DNA from: Leuconostoc palmae
GTDB lineage: Bacteria; Bacillota; Bacilli; Lactobacillales; Lactobacillaceae
Reading direction: 5' to 3'
NCBI RefSeq assembly: GCF_019656075.1
Contig: NZ_BPKZ01000010.1
Coordinates: 1 to 54,216, forward strand
Length of the DNA: 54,216 nt
Made by a program: the position numbers and the translations under genes. Of the stretch, positions 36,400 to 45,048 are shown piece after piece (within the stretch, counting starts at the first letter, position 1; each line of letters opens with the position of its first letter). The notes under the pieces were generated by a model. It had not been told where the DNA came from. It saw only the letters and a program-made list of their open reading frames with translations, and ran no database searches.

Positions 36400-37407
36400 A
36401 TGAATAAACGCCTTTTAGCAGTTATTGCAGTTATTGTTGCTTTCTTATGTGTCGCATTTTTCCTCACCAGTAAACCAACTAATAGTCAGGAAAACAAGAA
36501 AAACTATGTACCAACTGTTGGTATTCTACAGCTAGTGACTCACCCTGCATTAGATGAAATACATCGGGGAATTATTTCCGGATTAAAGTCACAGGGATAT
36601 TCTGGTGATAAAATCAAGATAGATTACCAAAATGCACAAGCTAATCAAGCTAATCTCAAAACAATGTCACAAAAATTTGCGAATGAAAACGCCGATTTAA
36701 CTATTGGTATTGCAACACCAGCAGCATTATCGTTAGCAAAAACAGCATCTGGTAATTCACCCGTTATCTTAGCAGGCATTACTGACCCAGCAGGATCTGG
36801 TTTAGTCAAAACAACACAACGCCCTGGTAACAACGTAACAGGTACTTCTGGCGATTCTCCACTTGAACAACATCTTTCAGTTATCAAAAAAGTGGTCCCA
36901 AATGCTAAAAAGTTAGGCATTATTTACACAACTTCAGACCACGGTGGTGAGTATAATGCCAAAAACATGGAAAAAATTGCCCAAGCAGCTGGTTACGATG
37001 TTAAGATGTTTACAATTTCTTCGACTAACGATATGCAACAAGTTGCTGAAACAATGGCTAATCAAGTTGACGTTGTTTATGCCCCTCAAGACAACGGTGT
37101 TGCCAGCTCTATGAAAACACTAGTTAATGTGACAAATAGTAATAAGATTCCTGTCATTCCTGCTGTGGATACTATGGTTAAAGATGGTGGATTAGCCACA
37201 GTTTCAGTTAGTCAATACGACTTGGGTTATCAAGCCGGTGTTATGGCTGCTAAAGTATTAAAAGGTAAAGATACCGCAACATATCCGGTAAAAACAATTA
37301 CTGAAGGTAAGATGGTTGTCAATTTAAAACAAGCAAAGCTACTAGGTATTCCATTACCTGATAGTATCATTGCCGAAGCAAAAGCCAAGGGAGAAGTCTT
37401 CAAATGA
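36400..37407 (+). CDS. trpX: Tryptophan ABC transporter substrate-binding protein
   Basis: A 335-residue extracytoplasmic binding protein of the TrpX/DUF534 ABC family. A hydrophobic N-terminal anchor (residues 5-23) lacks a lipobox Cys. The domain begins TVGILQLVTHPALDEIHRGI near residue 42, followed by IGIATPAALSLA, VILAGITDPAGSGLV (about 125) and VYAPQDNGVASSM (about 225). The start at 36400 has GGGAG upstream; the longer open frame from 36319 runs through the terminator and is not used. It opens a trpX-Y-Z operon. Tryptophan as substrate is inferred from the family and from the leader peptide. Confidence 0.88.
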   Translation: MNKRLLAVIAVIVAFLCVAFFLTSKPTNSQENKKNYVPTVGILQLVTHPALDEIHRGIISGLKSQGYSGDKIKIDYQNAQANQANLKTMSQKFANENADLTIGIATPAALSLAKTASGNSPVILAGITDPAGSGLVKTTQRPGNNVTGTSGDSPLEQHLSVIKKVVPNAKKLGIIYTTSDHGGEYNAKNMEKIAQAAGYDVKMFTISSTNDMQQVAETMANQVDVVYAPQDNGVASSMKTLVNVTNSNKIPVIPAVDTMVKDGGLATVSVSQYDLGYQAGVMAAKVLKGKDTATYPVKTITEGKMVVNLKQAKLLGIPLPDSIIAEAKAKGEVFK

Positions 37408-38303
37408 GTATAATTGTATCAAGTATTGGTCAAGGACTTTTATGGGCAGTTTTAGGCGTCGCGCTGTTTCTAACATTTAGAATTCTAAATTTCCCAGATA
37501 TGACAGTTGAAGGTTCGTTTCCATTAGGTGCAGCTACTGCTGTTAGTCTAATAGCACACGGATTCAATCCTTACTTAGCAACCCTCATCGCTTTTGTTAT
37601 TGGAACAATTGCAGGATTAGCCACAGGATTACTCTACACCAAAGGACGTATTCCTATCTTATTAGCTGGAATTTTAGTCATGACTGCTTCATTGTCAATT
37701 AACTTACGTATTATGGGATCCGCAAATATCTCACTGTTAAATCAAAAGTCTGTTTTTTCAGCTCATATACTACAACATTTGCCAAAATATTTTGACTCTG
37801 TCTTTGTTGGTTTGATAATTATCACACTTATCACACTAGCGCTTATCTTTTTCTTACAAACTGATCTAGGTCAAGCATTTATTGCAACAGGCGATAACGC
37901 AACTATGGCACAGTCAATTGGTATTAAAACTGACCGTATGACAATTATGGGTCTTATGTTATCAAATGGCTTAATTGCTTTTGGTGGTGCTATTATAGCT
38001 CAAAATAATGGTTATGCTGACATCAACATGGGTATTGGTATTATTGTTATCGCATTAGCATCGATTATTATAGGCGAAGTTATTTTTGGTGATTTATCCC
38101 TCAATGAACGCCTCGTTGCTGTTATAGTAGGCTCAATCTTGTATCGTCTTGTCCTTCTTGCTGTGCTACAGCTTGGCTTTTCAACCAATGATTTAAATCT
38201 CATTTCAGCTGTTGTTCTAGCCATTGCTATGATGTTGCCAAGATTACGACATGCCCTTAAACTCGATTCATTGATTAAAAAAGGAGTTAGCACCCATGAG
38301 TAA
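37404..38303 (+). CDS. trpY: Tryptophan ABC transporter permease
   Basis: A 299-residue permease of the branched-chain/ribose-type fold with about eight membrane segments. It opens with QGLLWAVLGVALFLTFRILNFPDMTVEGSFPLGAA, a pattern shared by TrpY proteins. A cytosolic coupling region, TGDNATMAQSIGI, lies near residue 164. The ATG overlaps the trpX stop (ATGA), indicating tight coupling. Confidence 0.87.
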   Translation: MSIIVSSIGQGLLWAVLGVALFLTFRILNFPDMTVEGSFPLGAATAVSLIAHGFNPYLATLIAFVIGTIAGLATGLLYTKGRIPILLAGILVMTASLSINLRIMGSANISLLNQKSVFSAHILQHLPKYFDSVFVGLIIITLITLALIFFLQTDLGQAFIATGDNATMAQSIGIKTDRMTIMGLMLSNGLIAFGGAIIAQNNGYADINMGIGIIVIALASIIIGEVIFGDLSLNERLVAVIVGSILYRLVLLAVLQLGFSTNDLNLISAVVLAIAMMLPRLRHALKLDSLIKKGVSTHE

Positions 38304-39051
38304 TCCGGTTTTTTCTCTCAAAAATATCGTTGTCACTGTTGGTGATGGTGTCAAGATATTAGATAACTTAAATCTTGACATTTACGATGGCGATTTCATC
38401 ACAATACTTGGCACAAATGGTGCTGGAAAATCAACACTATTTAACACTATTGCAGGCAACCTAAAAATTACATTGGGTCAACTGGAACATCATGGTAAAA
38501 ACATTACTAACTCTAGTGCGGTGTCTCGAACAAACTATATTGCCCGTGTCTTTCAAGATCCAAAAATGGGTACTGCCCCGCGTATGACTGTTGCTGAAAA
38601 TCTATTACTTTCTGAAAAACGTGGCAAAAAACGATCACTAAGAAACCGTGGTTTAACTAAGGAAAAGTTAGCTGATTACGCAAAAATTACTAAAGTGATG
38701 GGTAATAATCTCAATACAAGATTACAGACTGCTACTGGTAATTTGTCTGGCGGACAACGTCAAGCTTTAAGCTTTTTAATGGCAACACGCGTCAAGCCTG
38801 AGCTATTACTGTTGGATGAGCATACTGCGGCACTTGATCCTAAAACATCAGAACATCTTATGATCGCTACTAACGAACAGGTTACACAAAATAACTTAAC
38901 AGCTATGATGATCACTCATAACTTAGCAGATGCTTTAAAATATGGTAATCGTTTGATTATTCTAAATGCTGGTAAAGTTGTCTTGGATGTTAACGGAACA
39001 GCAAAATCCGCACTTACTGAAGGAGATATTTTGAAATACTTCATTGCTTAA
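38296..39051 (+). CDS. trpZ: Tryptophan ABC transporter ATP-binding protein
   Basis: A 251-residue ABC ATPase. Walker A is LGTNGAGKSTLF near residue 36. The Q-loop is ARVFQDPKMGT, the signature NLSGGQRQALSFLMA, Walker B LLLLDEHTAALD (with His after DE, a known TrpZ-type variant of DEP), and the switch is MMITHNL. It starts 8 nt inside trpY, with AAGGAG upstream. It is the last gene before a bidirectional terminator. Confidence 0.9.
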   Translation: MSNPVFSLKNIVVTVGDGVKILDNLNLDIYDGDFITILGTNGAGKSTLFNTIAGNLKITLGQLEHHGKNITNSSAVSRTNYIARVFQDPKMGTAPRMTVAENLLLSEKRGKKRSLRNRGLTKEKLADYAKITKVMGNNLNTRLQTATGNLSGGQRQALSFLMATRVKPELLLLDEHTAALDPKTSEHLMIATNEQVTQNNLTAMMITHNLADALKYGNRLIILNAGKVVLDVNGTAKSALTEGDILKYFIA

Positions 39052-39084
39052 AAAAACGTTTCGCAAATATGCGAAACGTTTTTT
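39051..39084. terminator. Bidirectional terminator between trpZ and the amino acid permease
   Basis: Perfect arms AAAAAACGTTTCGC/GCGAAACGTTTTTT with a 6-nt loop between converging genes. Confidence 0.93.
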
Positions 39085-40420
39085 AAGCTTTTCTAAATTT
39101 GACTATACTAATCATAAAGAGTACCACAAACCATATAATAGCTAAAATCGTGGTAATTCTTGTTGATGATGAAAATAGCAGTATAGCAAAAATAGCTAAC
39201 ATGAATAAAATAGTCAAGTAATTTGAAATTGGTGAAAAAGGCATTTTAAAGTGTTTTTCACTTGTTTGATAATCTTTGGAGCGACGGTATTTAATATGCG
39301 TCAACATTAATGACATGTAAATTACAATAAACGTCGCTGATGCAGTTGAAGTCACAAGGCTAAACGCATCTTTTGGAAATACATAATTTAGAATAATTGT
39401 AGAAGCCACCAAACAAGCTGATAATGCTATACCATGCATGGGAATGTGGCGCTTGTTTAACTTCGCAAAATAACTATCTTTAGGTGATAAAGAAAAAATC
39501 ATTCGCCCTGTCGTAAAGAGTGCACTATTTAATGATGACGCAGCCGCAGTTAAGATGACGAAATTAATAATCCCTGCCGCTGATGAAATGCCTATACCAG
39601 AAAATACTTGCACGAATGGTGACATATTAGCGCTATAGTCTGTCCAAGGCTGAATAACCATAATCGCTAACAATGCCCCTACATAAAAAATCAAAATTCT
39701 AAGAATAATTGAGTTAATCGATTTTGGAATTGTATAAATTGGATCTTGTGTTTCAGAAGCTGCCATTCCCACAAACTCAACACCTAAAAACGCAAAAAAT
39801 GCCATTTGGAAAGCTGACAGTAACTGGCTTTTATTGGCAACAATCAAACCATGTTCCCATAAGGTTGAAAGATGGGTTATGCCAACCTCAGTCTTAACAT
39901 GTAAAACAAGCATCAATATACCAGTAATTATCATAGCAACTATAGCGATAATCTTAATTAACGCAAACCAAAATTCAGCTTCACCGAATGCTTTAACAGC
40001 GATAATATTCATAGAATACAAAACTAGTAAGAATAACGCCTCCCAAACCCACACTGGTACCGATGGCAGCCAAAACTGCATATACTTACCAATTGCTGTC
40101 AACTCTGCCATGGCAATGATAATCCAACCCAACCAATATGTCCATCCCATTACGAACCCAGCACGGTTACCTAGATAAGTTTTAATGAAACCAATGAAAT
40201 TCGTTTGATCATGATTCGATAATAATAGTTCGCCCAGTGCACGCATCATTGCAAAAATAAATAATCCAGTAATGATGTAAACAAGCAAAATGGCTGGACC
40301 AGCCTTCTGTATTGAATCTCCTGCACCTAAGAACAGTCCTGTCCCAATTGTTCCGCCCAGTGCAATCATATTAATATGTCGACCTGATAAGGTTCGCGCT
40401 AACTTTTGATCTTGTTTCAT
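39083..40420 (-). CDS. Amino acid permease, AAT family
   Basis: A 445-residue APC-superfamily transporter with about 12 membrane segments. The first helix signature is MIALGGTIGTGLFLGAG near residue 18, and FLGVEFVGMAASETQDP is the helix 6 motif (about 207). LSPKDSYFAKLNKRHIPMHGIAL (about 315) is typical of CycA/GabP-like members, so the substrate may be a small neutral amino acid, but I cannot specify it. The start at 40420 has GAGGAG upstream. It is convergent with trpXYZ and not co-transcribed with it. Confidence 0.87.
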   Translation of the reverse strand: MKQDQKLARTLSGRHINMIALGGTIGTGLFLGAGDSIQKAGPAILLVYIITGLFIFAMMRALGELLLSNHDQTNFIGFIKTYLGNRAGFVMGWTYWLGWIIIAMAELTAIGKYMQFWLPSVPVWVWEALFLLVLYSMNIIAVKAFGEAEFWFALIKIIAIVAMIITGILMLVLHVKTEVGITHLSTLWEHGLIVANKSQLLSAFQMAFFAFLGVEFVGMAASETQDPIYTIPKSINSIILRILIFYVGALLAIMVIQPWTDYSANMSPFVQVFSGIGISSAAGIINFVILTAAASSLNSALFTTGRMIFSLSPKDSYFAKLNKRHIPMHGIALSACLVASTIILNYVFPKDAFSLVTSTASATFIVIYMSLMLTHIKYRRSKDYQTSEKHFKMPFSPISNYLTILFMLAIFAILLFSSSTRITTILAIIWFVVLFMISIVKFRKA

Positions 40421-40526
40421 AATTTTTCTCCTCGAATGACGTACAAGTTCTATCATAGGCTATCACTAACTCGATATACAAATAGTCTTTTTCATTATGA
40501 GATGAAATTGATTCATGTCCTTATGC

Positions 40527-40542
40527 TGTTTCACGTGAAACA
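40527..40542. promoter_or_regulatory. parS-like ParB/Spo0J binding site
   Basis: TGTTTCACGTGAAACA is a perfect 16-bp palindrome identical to the core consensus of bacterial parS. It lies in the intergenic region between the amino acid permease (-) and the L-HicDH gene (+). ParB would load here, spread and recruit SMC. Confidence 0.85.
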
Positions 40543-40632
40543 ATTCATTTTTAAAATAAAAAGCGTTTTCTCTCTAAAAATGTGTATAATTTAATTGTAA
40601 ACACATTTTTAACTAATAAGGGGTTTTTCGAT

Positions 40633-41550
40633 ATGAGGAAATTAGGTGTTGTTGGTATTGGACATGTTGGGTCAACAGTTGCACAAATTATCGTTAGTCA
40701 AGGATTAGCAGACGAACTTATTTTGGTCGACAAAAATGAAAACAAATTAGCCGCTGAAGTGCTAGATTTGCAAGATGCCGCAAGTTTACTAGCTCATCAT
40801 GTCACTGTCAGAGCTGGTTCTATAGCTGATTTAGCTGATGTAGAGGTCGTTGTTTCTGCTTTGGGACATATTGAACTGATTGAACCAGGTGGAGACCGTT
40901 TTACTGAATTACGTGCGAATACACCTGAAGTTCAACAAGTTGGGTCAGATTTAAAAGCAGCCGGATTCAATGGTGTTCTGATTGTAATTTCAAATCCAGT
41001 TGATGTGATTACCGGTATTTATCAAAAAGCAACTGGATTACCTACGAATCAAGTTTTTGGCACGGGAACTTACTTAGATACTGCCAGACTGAAGCGTACA
41101 TTAGGTGCAGCATTAAACATCGATCCTCATAGTGTTCAGGGTTATATGCTTGGCGAACATGGTGATTCACAATTTGCTGCTTGGTCCACCGTTAAGGTGT
41201 TAGGTCAAACAGCTGAAGATTTGGTCACTAATTACGGTCTTGATTTAGACAAAGTTGCTAATGATGCACGTGTAGGGGGCTTCACAGTTTTTGATGGTAA
41301 AAAATATACAAATTTTGCTATTGCCCATGCAGCAGTTTCTCTCGCTCAATTAGTCATCTCAGATGCTCACAACCAAGCCATTGTTTCTCATTATGATCCA
41401 AATTTTGATGGCTATATCTCTACCCCAGCTATTATTGGACGAGACGGTGTTGTGGGCAATTTTGATCTGACATTGACAGCTAACGAATCAGAATTACTAA
41501 AAAAATCAGCTGAGACAATTGCCGAAAAAACAGCTCAACAGCTCAAATAA
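40633..41550 (+). CDS. L-2-hydroxyisocaproate dehydrogenase (L-lactate/malate dehydrogenase family)
   Basis: A 305-residue NAD-dependent 2-hydroxyacid dehydrogenase. The Rossmann motif GVVGIGHVGSTVA lies near residue 4, NPVDVIT near 119, GTGTYLDTARLKR near 140, and the catalytic GEHGDSQFAAWS (His) near 173. The substrate loop, with ALGHIELIEPGGDRF in place of the short LDH loop, resembles L-HicDH of Weissella/Lactobacillus, which reduces bulky 2-oxo acids from branched-chain amino acids. The start at 40633 has AAGGGG upstream. TATAAT lies at 40585-40590. A sequence around 40560-40572 (AAGCGTTTTCT) is a weak cre-like half-match. Confidence 0.85.
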   Translation: MRKLGVVGIGHVGSTVAQIIVSQGLADELILVDKNENKLAAEVLDLQDAASLLAHHVTVRAGSIADLADVEVVVSALGHIELIEPGGDRFTELRANTPEVQQVGSDLKAAGFNGVLIVISNPVDVITGIYQKATGLPTNQVFGTGTYLDTARLKRTLGAALNIDPHSVQGYMLGEHGDSQFAAWSTVKVLGQTAEDLVTNYGLDLDKVANDARVGGFTVFDGKKYTNFAIAHAAVSLAQLVISDAHNQAIVSHYDPNFDGYISTPAIIGRDGVVGNFDLTLTANESELLKKSAETIAEKTAQQLK

Positions 41551-41580
41551 AAAAGGATGCAGTTTTCGCATCCTTTTTTT
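41549..41580. terminator. Bidirectional terminator between L-HicDH gene and nupC
   Basis: Arms AAAAAAGGATGC/GCATCCTTTTTT with a 7-nt loop between converging genes. Confidence 0.93.
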
Positions 41581-41589
41581 ATGTTTATT

Positions 41590-42813
41590 TTACCAAACAA
41601 ATAATCCAGCCATTGCAGCAGAAACTAATGATACTAAAATCCCTGATAATAGCATATATGGTACTCGTGAACTAATGTAATCATTTTTTTCTTTATCAAC
41701 CAAGCCTTTAAACGCACCGATAATCATTCCCAGTGTGCCAAAGTTAGCAAAACTAGTTAAAAATACAGTTAATACGATACGAGCATGTTCGTTAGCAAAT
41801 AATCCTTTGCTACCCATAATGGACTTTGATACTTTGCCCATAACTACGAATTCATTGGTCACTAACTTAGTCCCCATATACTGGGCAATTTGAAATGCAT
41901 CATGACTATTAAATCCTAGCAACCAAGCAAACGGAAACATCACTACGCCAAAAATGTTTTCTAATGTCAACCAATGTATCCCCGTCAGACTAAATAGTTG
42001 GTTAATTAAGGCAGCTAAGGAAACGAAGGCAATAACTGTAGCAGTAATAATCAAGATTAACTTTCCCGCACCTAAAATGGAGTCTCCCAAAAATGAGAAG
42101 AATGGTTCTTTTTTACCATTTAAGCCACTAACATTCACGATAACATCATCTTCTGTAGAAACTTTTGTCGGGTTCAAGATAGCCGTAATGACAATCGCGC
42201 CTAAAATATTTAACGGTATAGCTGTCAAAACATATTTACCCGGCACCATTTGTGTATACGCACCAATAATAGCCGATGTCACGCAACTCATAGACATCAT
42301 AGCCAACGTTAGATTTCTTCGTGCACTCATATGATCCAACTGTGCTTTTGAAACAGCTAACACTTCAGTATTACCCAAAAACATCATCTCTATTGAGAAA
42401 AAAGCTTCAAATTTTGGTTGCCCTGTTATAAAAGCTAATCCTTTTCCTATCCACCGAATCAACCATGGTAGCACACCAATATAAGTCAGAATATCAAACA
42501 ACGGCACTACTAACAATATTGGTAACAATGCTGTCGTCACGAAATTTGGGCCACCATTGTTGGCTGTTAACCAGTCTGGCAAAGCAAAAGCTATACCTTT
42601 TGACGCAACTGATACTAGCCAGTTAAAGCCATCAGAAGCCCCTTGAACAGCTATTTGGCCTGCTTTGAATTGTGTAAAAAACCATGCCAGTAGCACTTCT
42701 AATCCTAGAACTATCAGTACTGATCGCCATTGCACGTTTTTTTTGTCATTAGAAAATAAGTATGCAATACCAATAAAGATAGGGATACTTAAAATATTAA
42801 TGATGATTAACAT
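41590..42813 (-). CDS. nupC: Concentrative nucleoside transporter (CNT/NupC family)
   Basis: A 407-residue proton-coupled nucleoside importer. Characteristic blocks are the GPNFVTTALLPILLVVPLFDILTY stretch near residue 89, FFSIEMMFLGNTEVLAVSKA (about 139, substrate-binding Glu) and the late FNSHDAFQIAQYMGTKLVTNEFVVM segment (about 295). The GAFKGLVDKEK tail is also typical. Its promoter overlaps a cre site, so uptake should be repressed by CcpA when preferred sugars are available. It lies next to a second, ABC-type nucleoside system. Confidence 0.93.
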   Translation of the reverse strand: MLIIINILSIPIFIGIAYLFSNDKKNVQWRSVLIVLGLEVLLAWFFTQFKAGQIAVQGASDGFNWLVSVASKGIAFALPDWLTANNGGPNFVTTALLPILLVVPLFDILTYIGVLPWLIRWIGKGLAFITGQPKFEAFFSIEMMFLGNTEVLAVSKAQLDHMSARRNLTLAMMSMSCVTSAIIGAYTQMVPGKYVLTAIPLNILGAIVITAILNPTKVSTEDDVIVNVSGLNGKKEPFFSFLGDSILGAGKLILIITATVIAFVSLAALINQLFSLTGIHWLTLENIFGVVMFPFAWLLGFNSHDAFQIAQYMGTKLVTNEFVVMGKVSKSIMGSKGLFANEHARIVLTVFLTSFANFGTLGMIIGAFKGLVDKEKNDYISSRVPYMLLSGILVSLVSAAMAGLFVW

Positions 42814-42862
42814 ATATTACCTCATTTTTTAAATAAGTTTGTAGTAGTTTTGTATTATTCCT

Positions 42863-42900
42863 ATTATAGCAATGATAACCTAATTTTGTAAGCGTTTTCT
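42863..42900 (-). promoter_or_regulatory. nupC promoter with overlapping cre
   Basis: TATAAT (42863-42868) and -35 TTACAA (42886-42891), 17-bp spacer, on the minus strand. The cre TGTAAGCGTTTTCT (42887-42900, one mismatch at the last base) overlaps the -35, the same layout as at the orphan unit near 27.27 kb. Confidence 0.8.
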
Positions 42901-42913
42901 AACGATTGAAAAA

Positions 42914-42946
42914 TAAAAACCTCTTGACTCTGATACCAAGAGGTTT
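42914..42946 (-). terminator. Terminator of the nup ABC operon
   Basis: 10-bp arms AAACCTCTTG/CAAGAGGTTT with T5 on the minus strand. Confidence 0.8.
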
Positions 42947-42952
42947 ATGCCA

Positions 42953-43909
42953 TTAAGCAGCTTTTATATAATTAACGCCATCAGCTTTTGGCGCCCTTGT
43001 TTTTCCGAAGAAGAAGACAAGAACAATAATCGTCAAAACATAAGGTGCAATTTGCAACCAAATCGGTGGCACTGTCTTCAATAGTGGCAATTGTGCACCC
43101 ACCACTGCTAAGGATTGTGATAATCCAAAGAATAACGAAGCACCTAATGCTCCGATAGGATTCCAACGACCAAAAATCATTGCTGCCATTGCCATGAATC
43201 CTTGTCCAACAATTGTACTAGCAGAATAATTTAGAGAGATAGATTGTGCAACAACAGCACCTCCAACACCTCCAAGTAATCCTGATATCATAACACCAGA
43301 ATAGCGTAGTCTTGAAACATTAAGTCCAAGTGTATCAGCAGCTTGAGGATTTTCACCTACTGAACGCAGTCTTAGTCCGAACTTAGTCTTGAAAATAATG
43401 TACCAAGATAACACAGCTACAAATATAGCTAACCAAGCCGGCCCAGATGTTTTAGCAAAAAATAATTGCCCCAATACAGGAATACTTGCTAGACCAGGAA
43501 TAGATGCATAACCAAAATCATGTGAAATCGGTACTGTCTGCCCCTTTCCATACAATACTTTGATTAAAAATACCCCTAATGCTGGTGCCATTAAATTAAT
43601 CACTGTTCCAGAAATAATGTGATCAGCTCGTAAAGTCACTGTGGCAACGGCATGTAGTAGAGAGAATATCAATCCAATCAACGCTCCTGCCAATAGCCCA
43701 AACCATGGCGTTGCTGATCCTAGTGTATTAGAAAAAGTTAAATTAAACACAATCGATGCAAATGCACCCATTCCCATAATACCTTCAAGACCCACGTTTA
43801 CCACACCAGCTCGTTCAGAAAAAGTACCTCCAATAGACGTAAAAATTAAAGGCGCTGAGTAAACCAGTGTGCTAGAAATTACAAGTGATAACATAGCCAT
43901 CAAAGACAT
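42953..43909 (-). CDS. nupQ: Nucleoside ABC transporter permease (NupQ-like)
   Basis: A 318-residue permease with eight to nine membrane segments of the BMP/nucleoside ABC class. It opens with the GTFSERAGVVNVGLEGIMGMGAFAS signature near residue 28. The coupling segment GENPQAADTLGLNVSRLRYSGVMISG lies near 184. It forms the translocation pore with NupP. It starts 2 nt after nupP. Confidence 0.88.
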   Translation of the reverse strand: MSLMAMLSLVISSTLVYSAPLIFTSIGGTFSERAGVVNVGLEGIMGMGAFASIVFNLTFSNTLGSATPWFGLLAGALIGLIFSLLHAVATVTLRADHIISGTVINLMAPALGVFLIKVLYGKGQTVPISHDFGYASIPGLASIPVLGQLFFAKTSGPAWLAIFVAVLSWYIIFKTKFGLRLRSVGENPQAADTLGLNVSRLRYSGVMISGLLGGVGGAVVAQSISLNYSASTIVGQGFMAMAAMIFGRWNPIGALGASLFFGLSQSLAVVGAQLPLLKTVPPIWLQIAPYVLTIIVLVFFFGKTRAPKADGVNYIKAA

Positions 43910-43911
43910 AT

Positions 43912-45048
43912 TTATTCACCGCCTTTCTGATTTTTATCTTCTAATTGTGATGCTTTAAGTTCTTTTTTTGCTGCAGCATTTGTTGCTGCTTTGTCATCCA
44001 TCGCTTTAATGCGCACCTGGATAAGTTTAATTAGGTAGCTAGCTCCCACAAAGAAAATAATAGATGCTGTGACAATATCAACTAATTCAAATGGTACACC
44101 AGATGACATTGGCATACCTAAGCCACCAATTTTCAAAACTGAAAAAATTGCGGCAGCAGCAAGGATACCAAGGTATGAACTACTACCCAGTAGTGCGACA
44201 GCCATGCCATCAAATCCAATTGAAGGTGATCCGTTTTGAGTAAAGAAATTCAAATAATTACCTAACCCTTCAATAGTTCCAGCTAGTCCAGCCAATCCAC
44301 CTGAAATGGCCATCGCAATTACAGCATTACGCTTTGCAGACATCCCGGCATACTTAGCAGCATCCGAATTTAAACCAACAGCACGGATTTCAAAACCCAG
44401 TGTTGTTCTAGTCATGACAAACCAAACAACAACAATCATAATTAATGAAATAAATATTCCTGAAGAAATACTTGAACCTTGTGTCAATTCAGTAAGCCAC
44501 TTCATTTGCAGTGAAGCATTCGCACCAACTTGTTTAGTCGTCTCTGCAGAAACTTTAATCCCTTTTGACATTGTATTTTGTAAGATGTTATTCCCCAAAA
44601 ATAAGAGAATGTAATTCATCATAATAGTTACAATCACTTCACTCGCACCAAATTGCGCTCGTAGCCATCCAGGTATCGCACCTGCAAGGGCTCCCAAACC
44701 TGTGCCTAAAATAATCGCACTAGGTATCATGAAGTAGACGGGCATACTAGGAAAAGTTAACGCATACCAGATTGATCCAACCCAACCAGCTAATGCTTGC
44801 CCTGACAGACCAATGTTGAAGAAACCGGCTGTTTGAGCCACAGTGAAGCCTAATGCCGTCAAAATAAGTGGTGTCATTTGTGTGAGCACACTGCCAATGT
44901 CTTGCATTGAGCCAAACGCCGATCCAAGCAAAGCAACATATCCTAATATTGGATTGTACCCAAACACTAGCATAATAACTGCACCTATAATCAATCCAAA
45001 TATAACTGAAAATAGCGCAACTGAGAACGAATTTTTTTGTGTTGTCAT
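43912..45048 (-). CDS. nupP: Nucleoside ABC transporter permease (NupP-like)
   Basis: A 378-residue permease of the same class. It has the LTALGFTVAQTAGFFNIGLSGQALAG block near residue 62 and the coupling segment AVGLNSDAAKYAGMSAKRNAVIAMAISGG near 232. A charged Lys/Ala-rich C-terminal tail (about 350-378) is longer than in NupQ. The ATG overlaps the nupO stop by one base (TAATG). Confidence 0.88.
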   Translation of the reverse strand: MTTQKNSFSVALFSVIFGLIIGAVIMLVFGYNPILGYVALLGSAFGSMQDIGSVLTQMTPLILTALGFTVAQTAGFFNIGLSGQALAGWVGSIWYALTFPSMPVYFMIPSAIILGTGLGALAGAIPGWLRAQFGASEVIVTIMMNYILLFLGNNILQNTMSKGIKVSAETTKQVGANASLQMKWLTELTQGSSISSGIFISLIMIVVVWFVMTRTTLGFEIRAVGLNSDAAKYAGMSAKRNAVIAMAISGGLAGLAGTIEGLGNYLNFFTQNGSPSIGFDGMAVALLGSSSYLGILAAAAIFSVLKIGGLGMPMSSGVPFELVDIVTASIIFFVGASYLIKLIQVRIKAMDDKAATNAAAKKELKASQLEDKNQKGGE

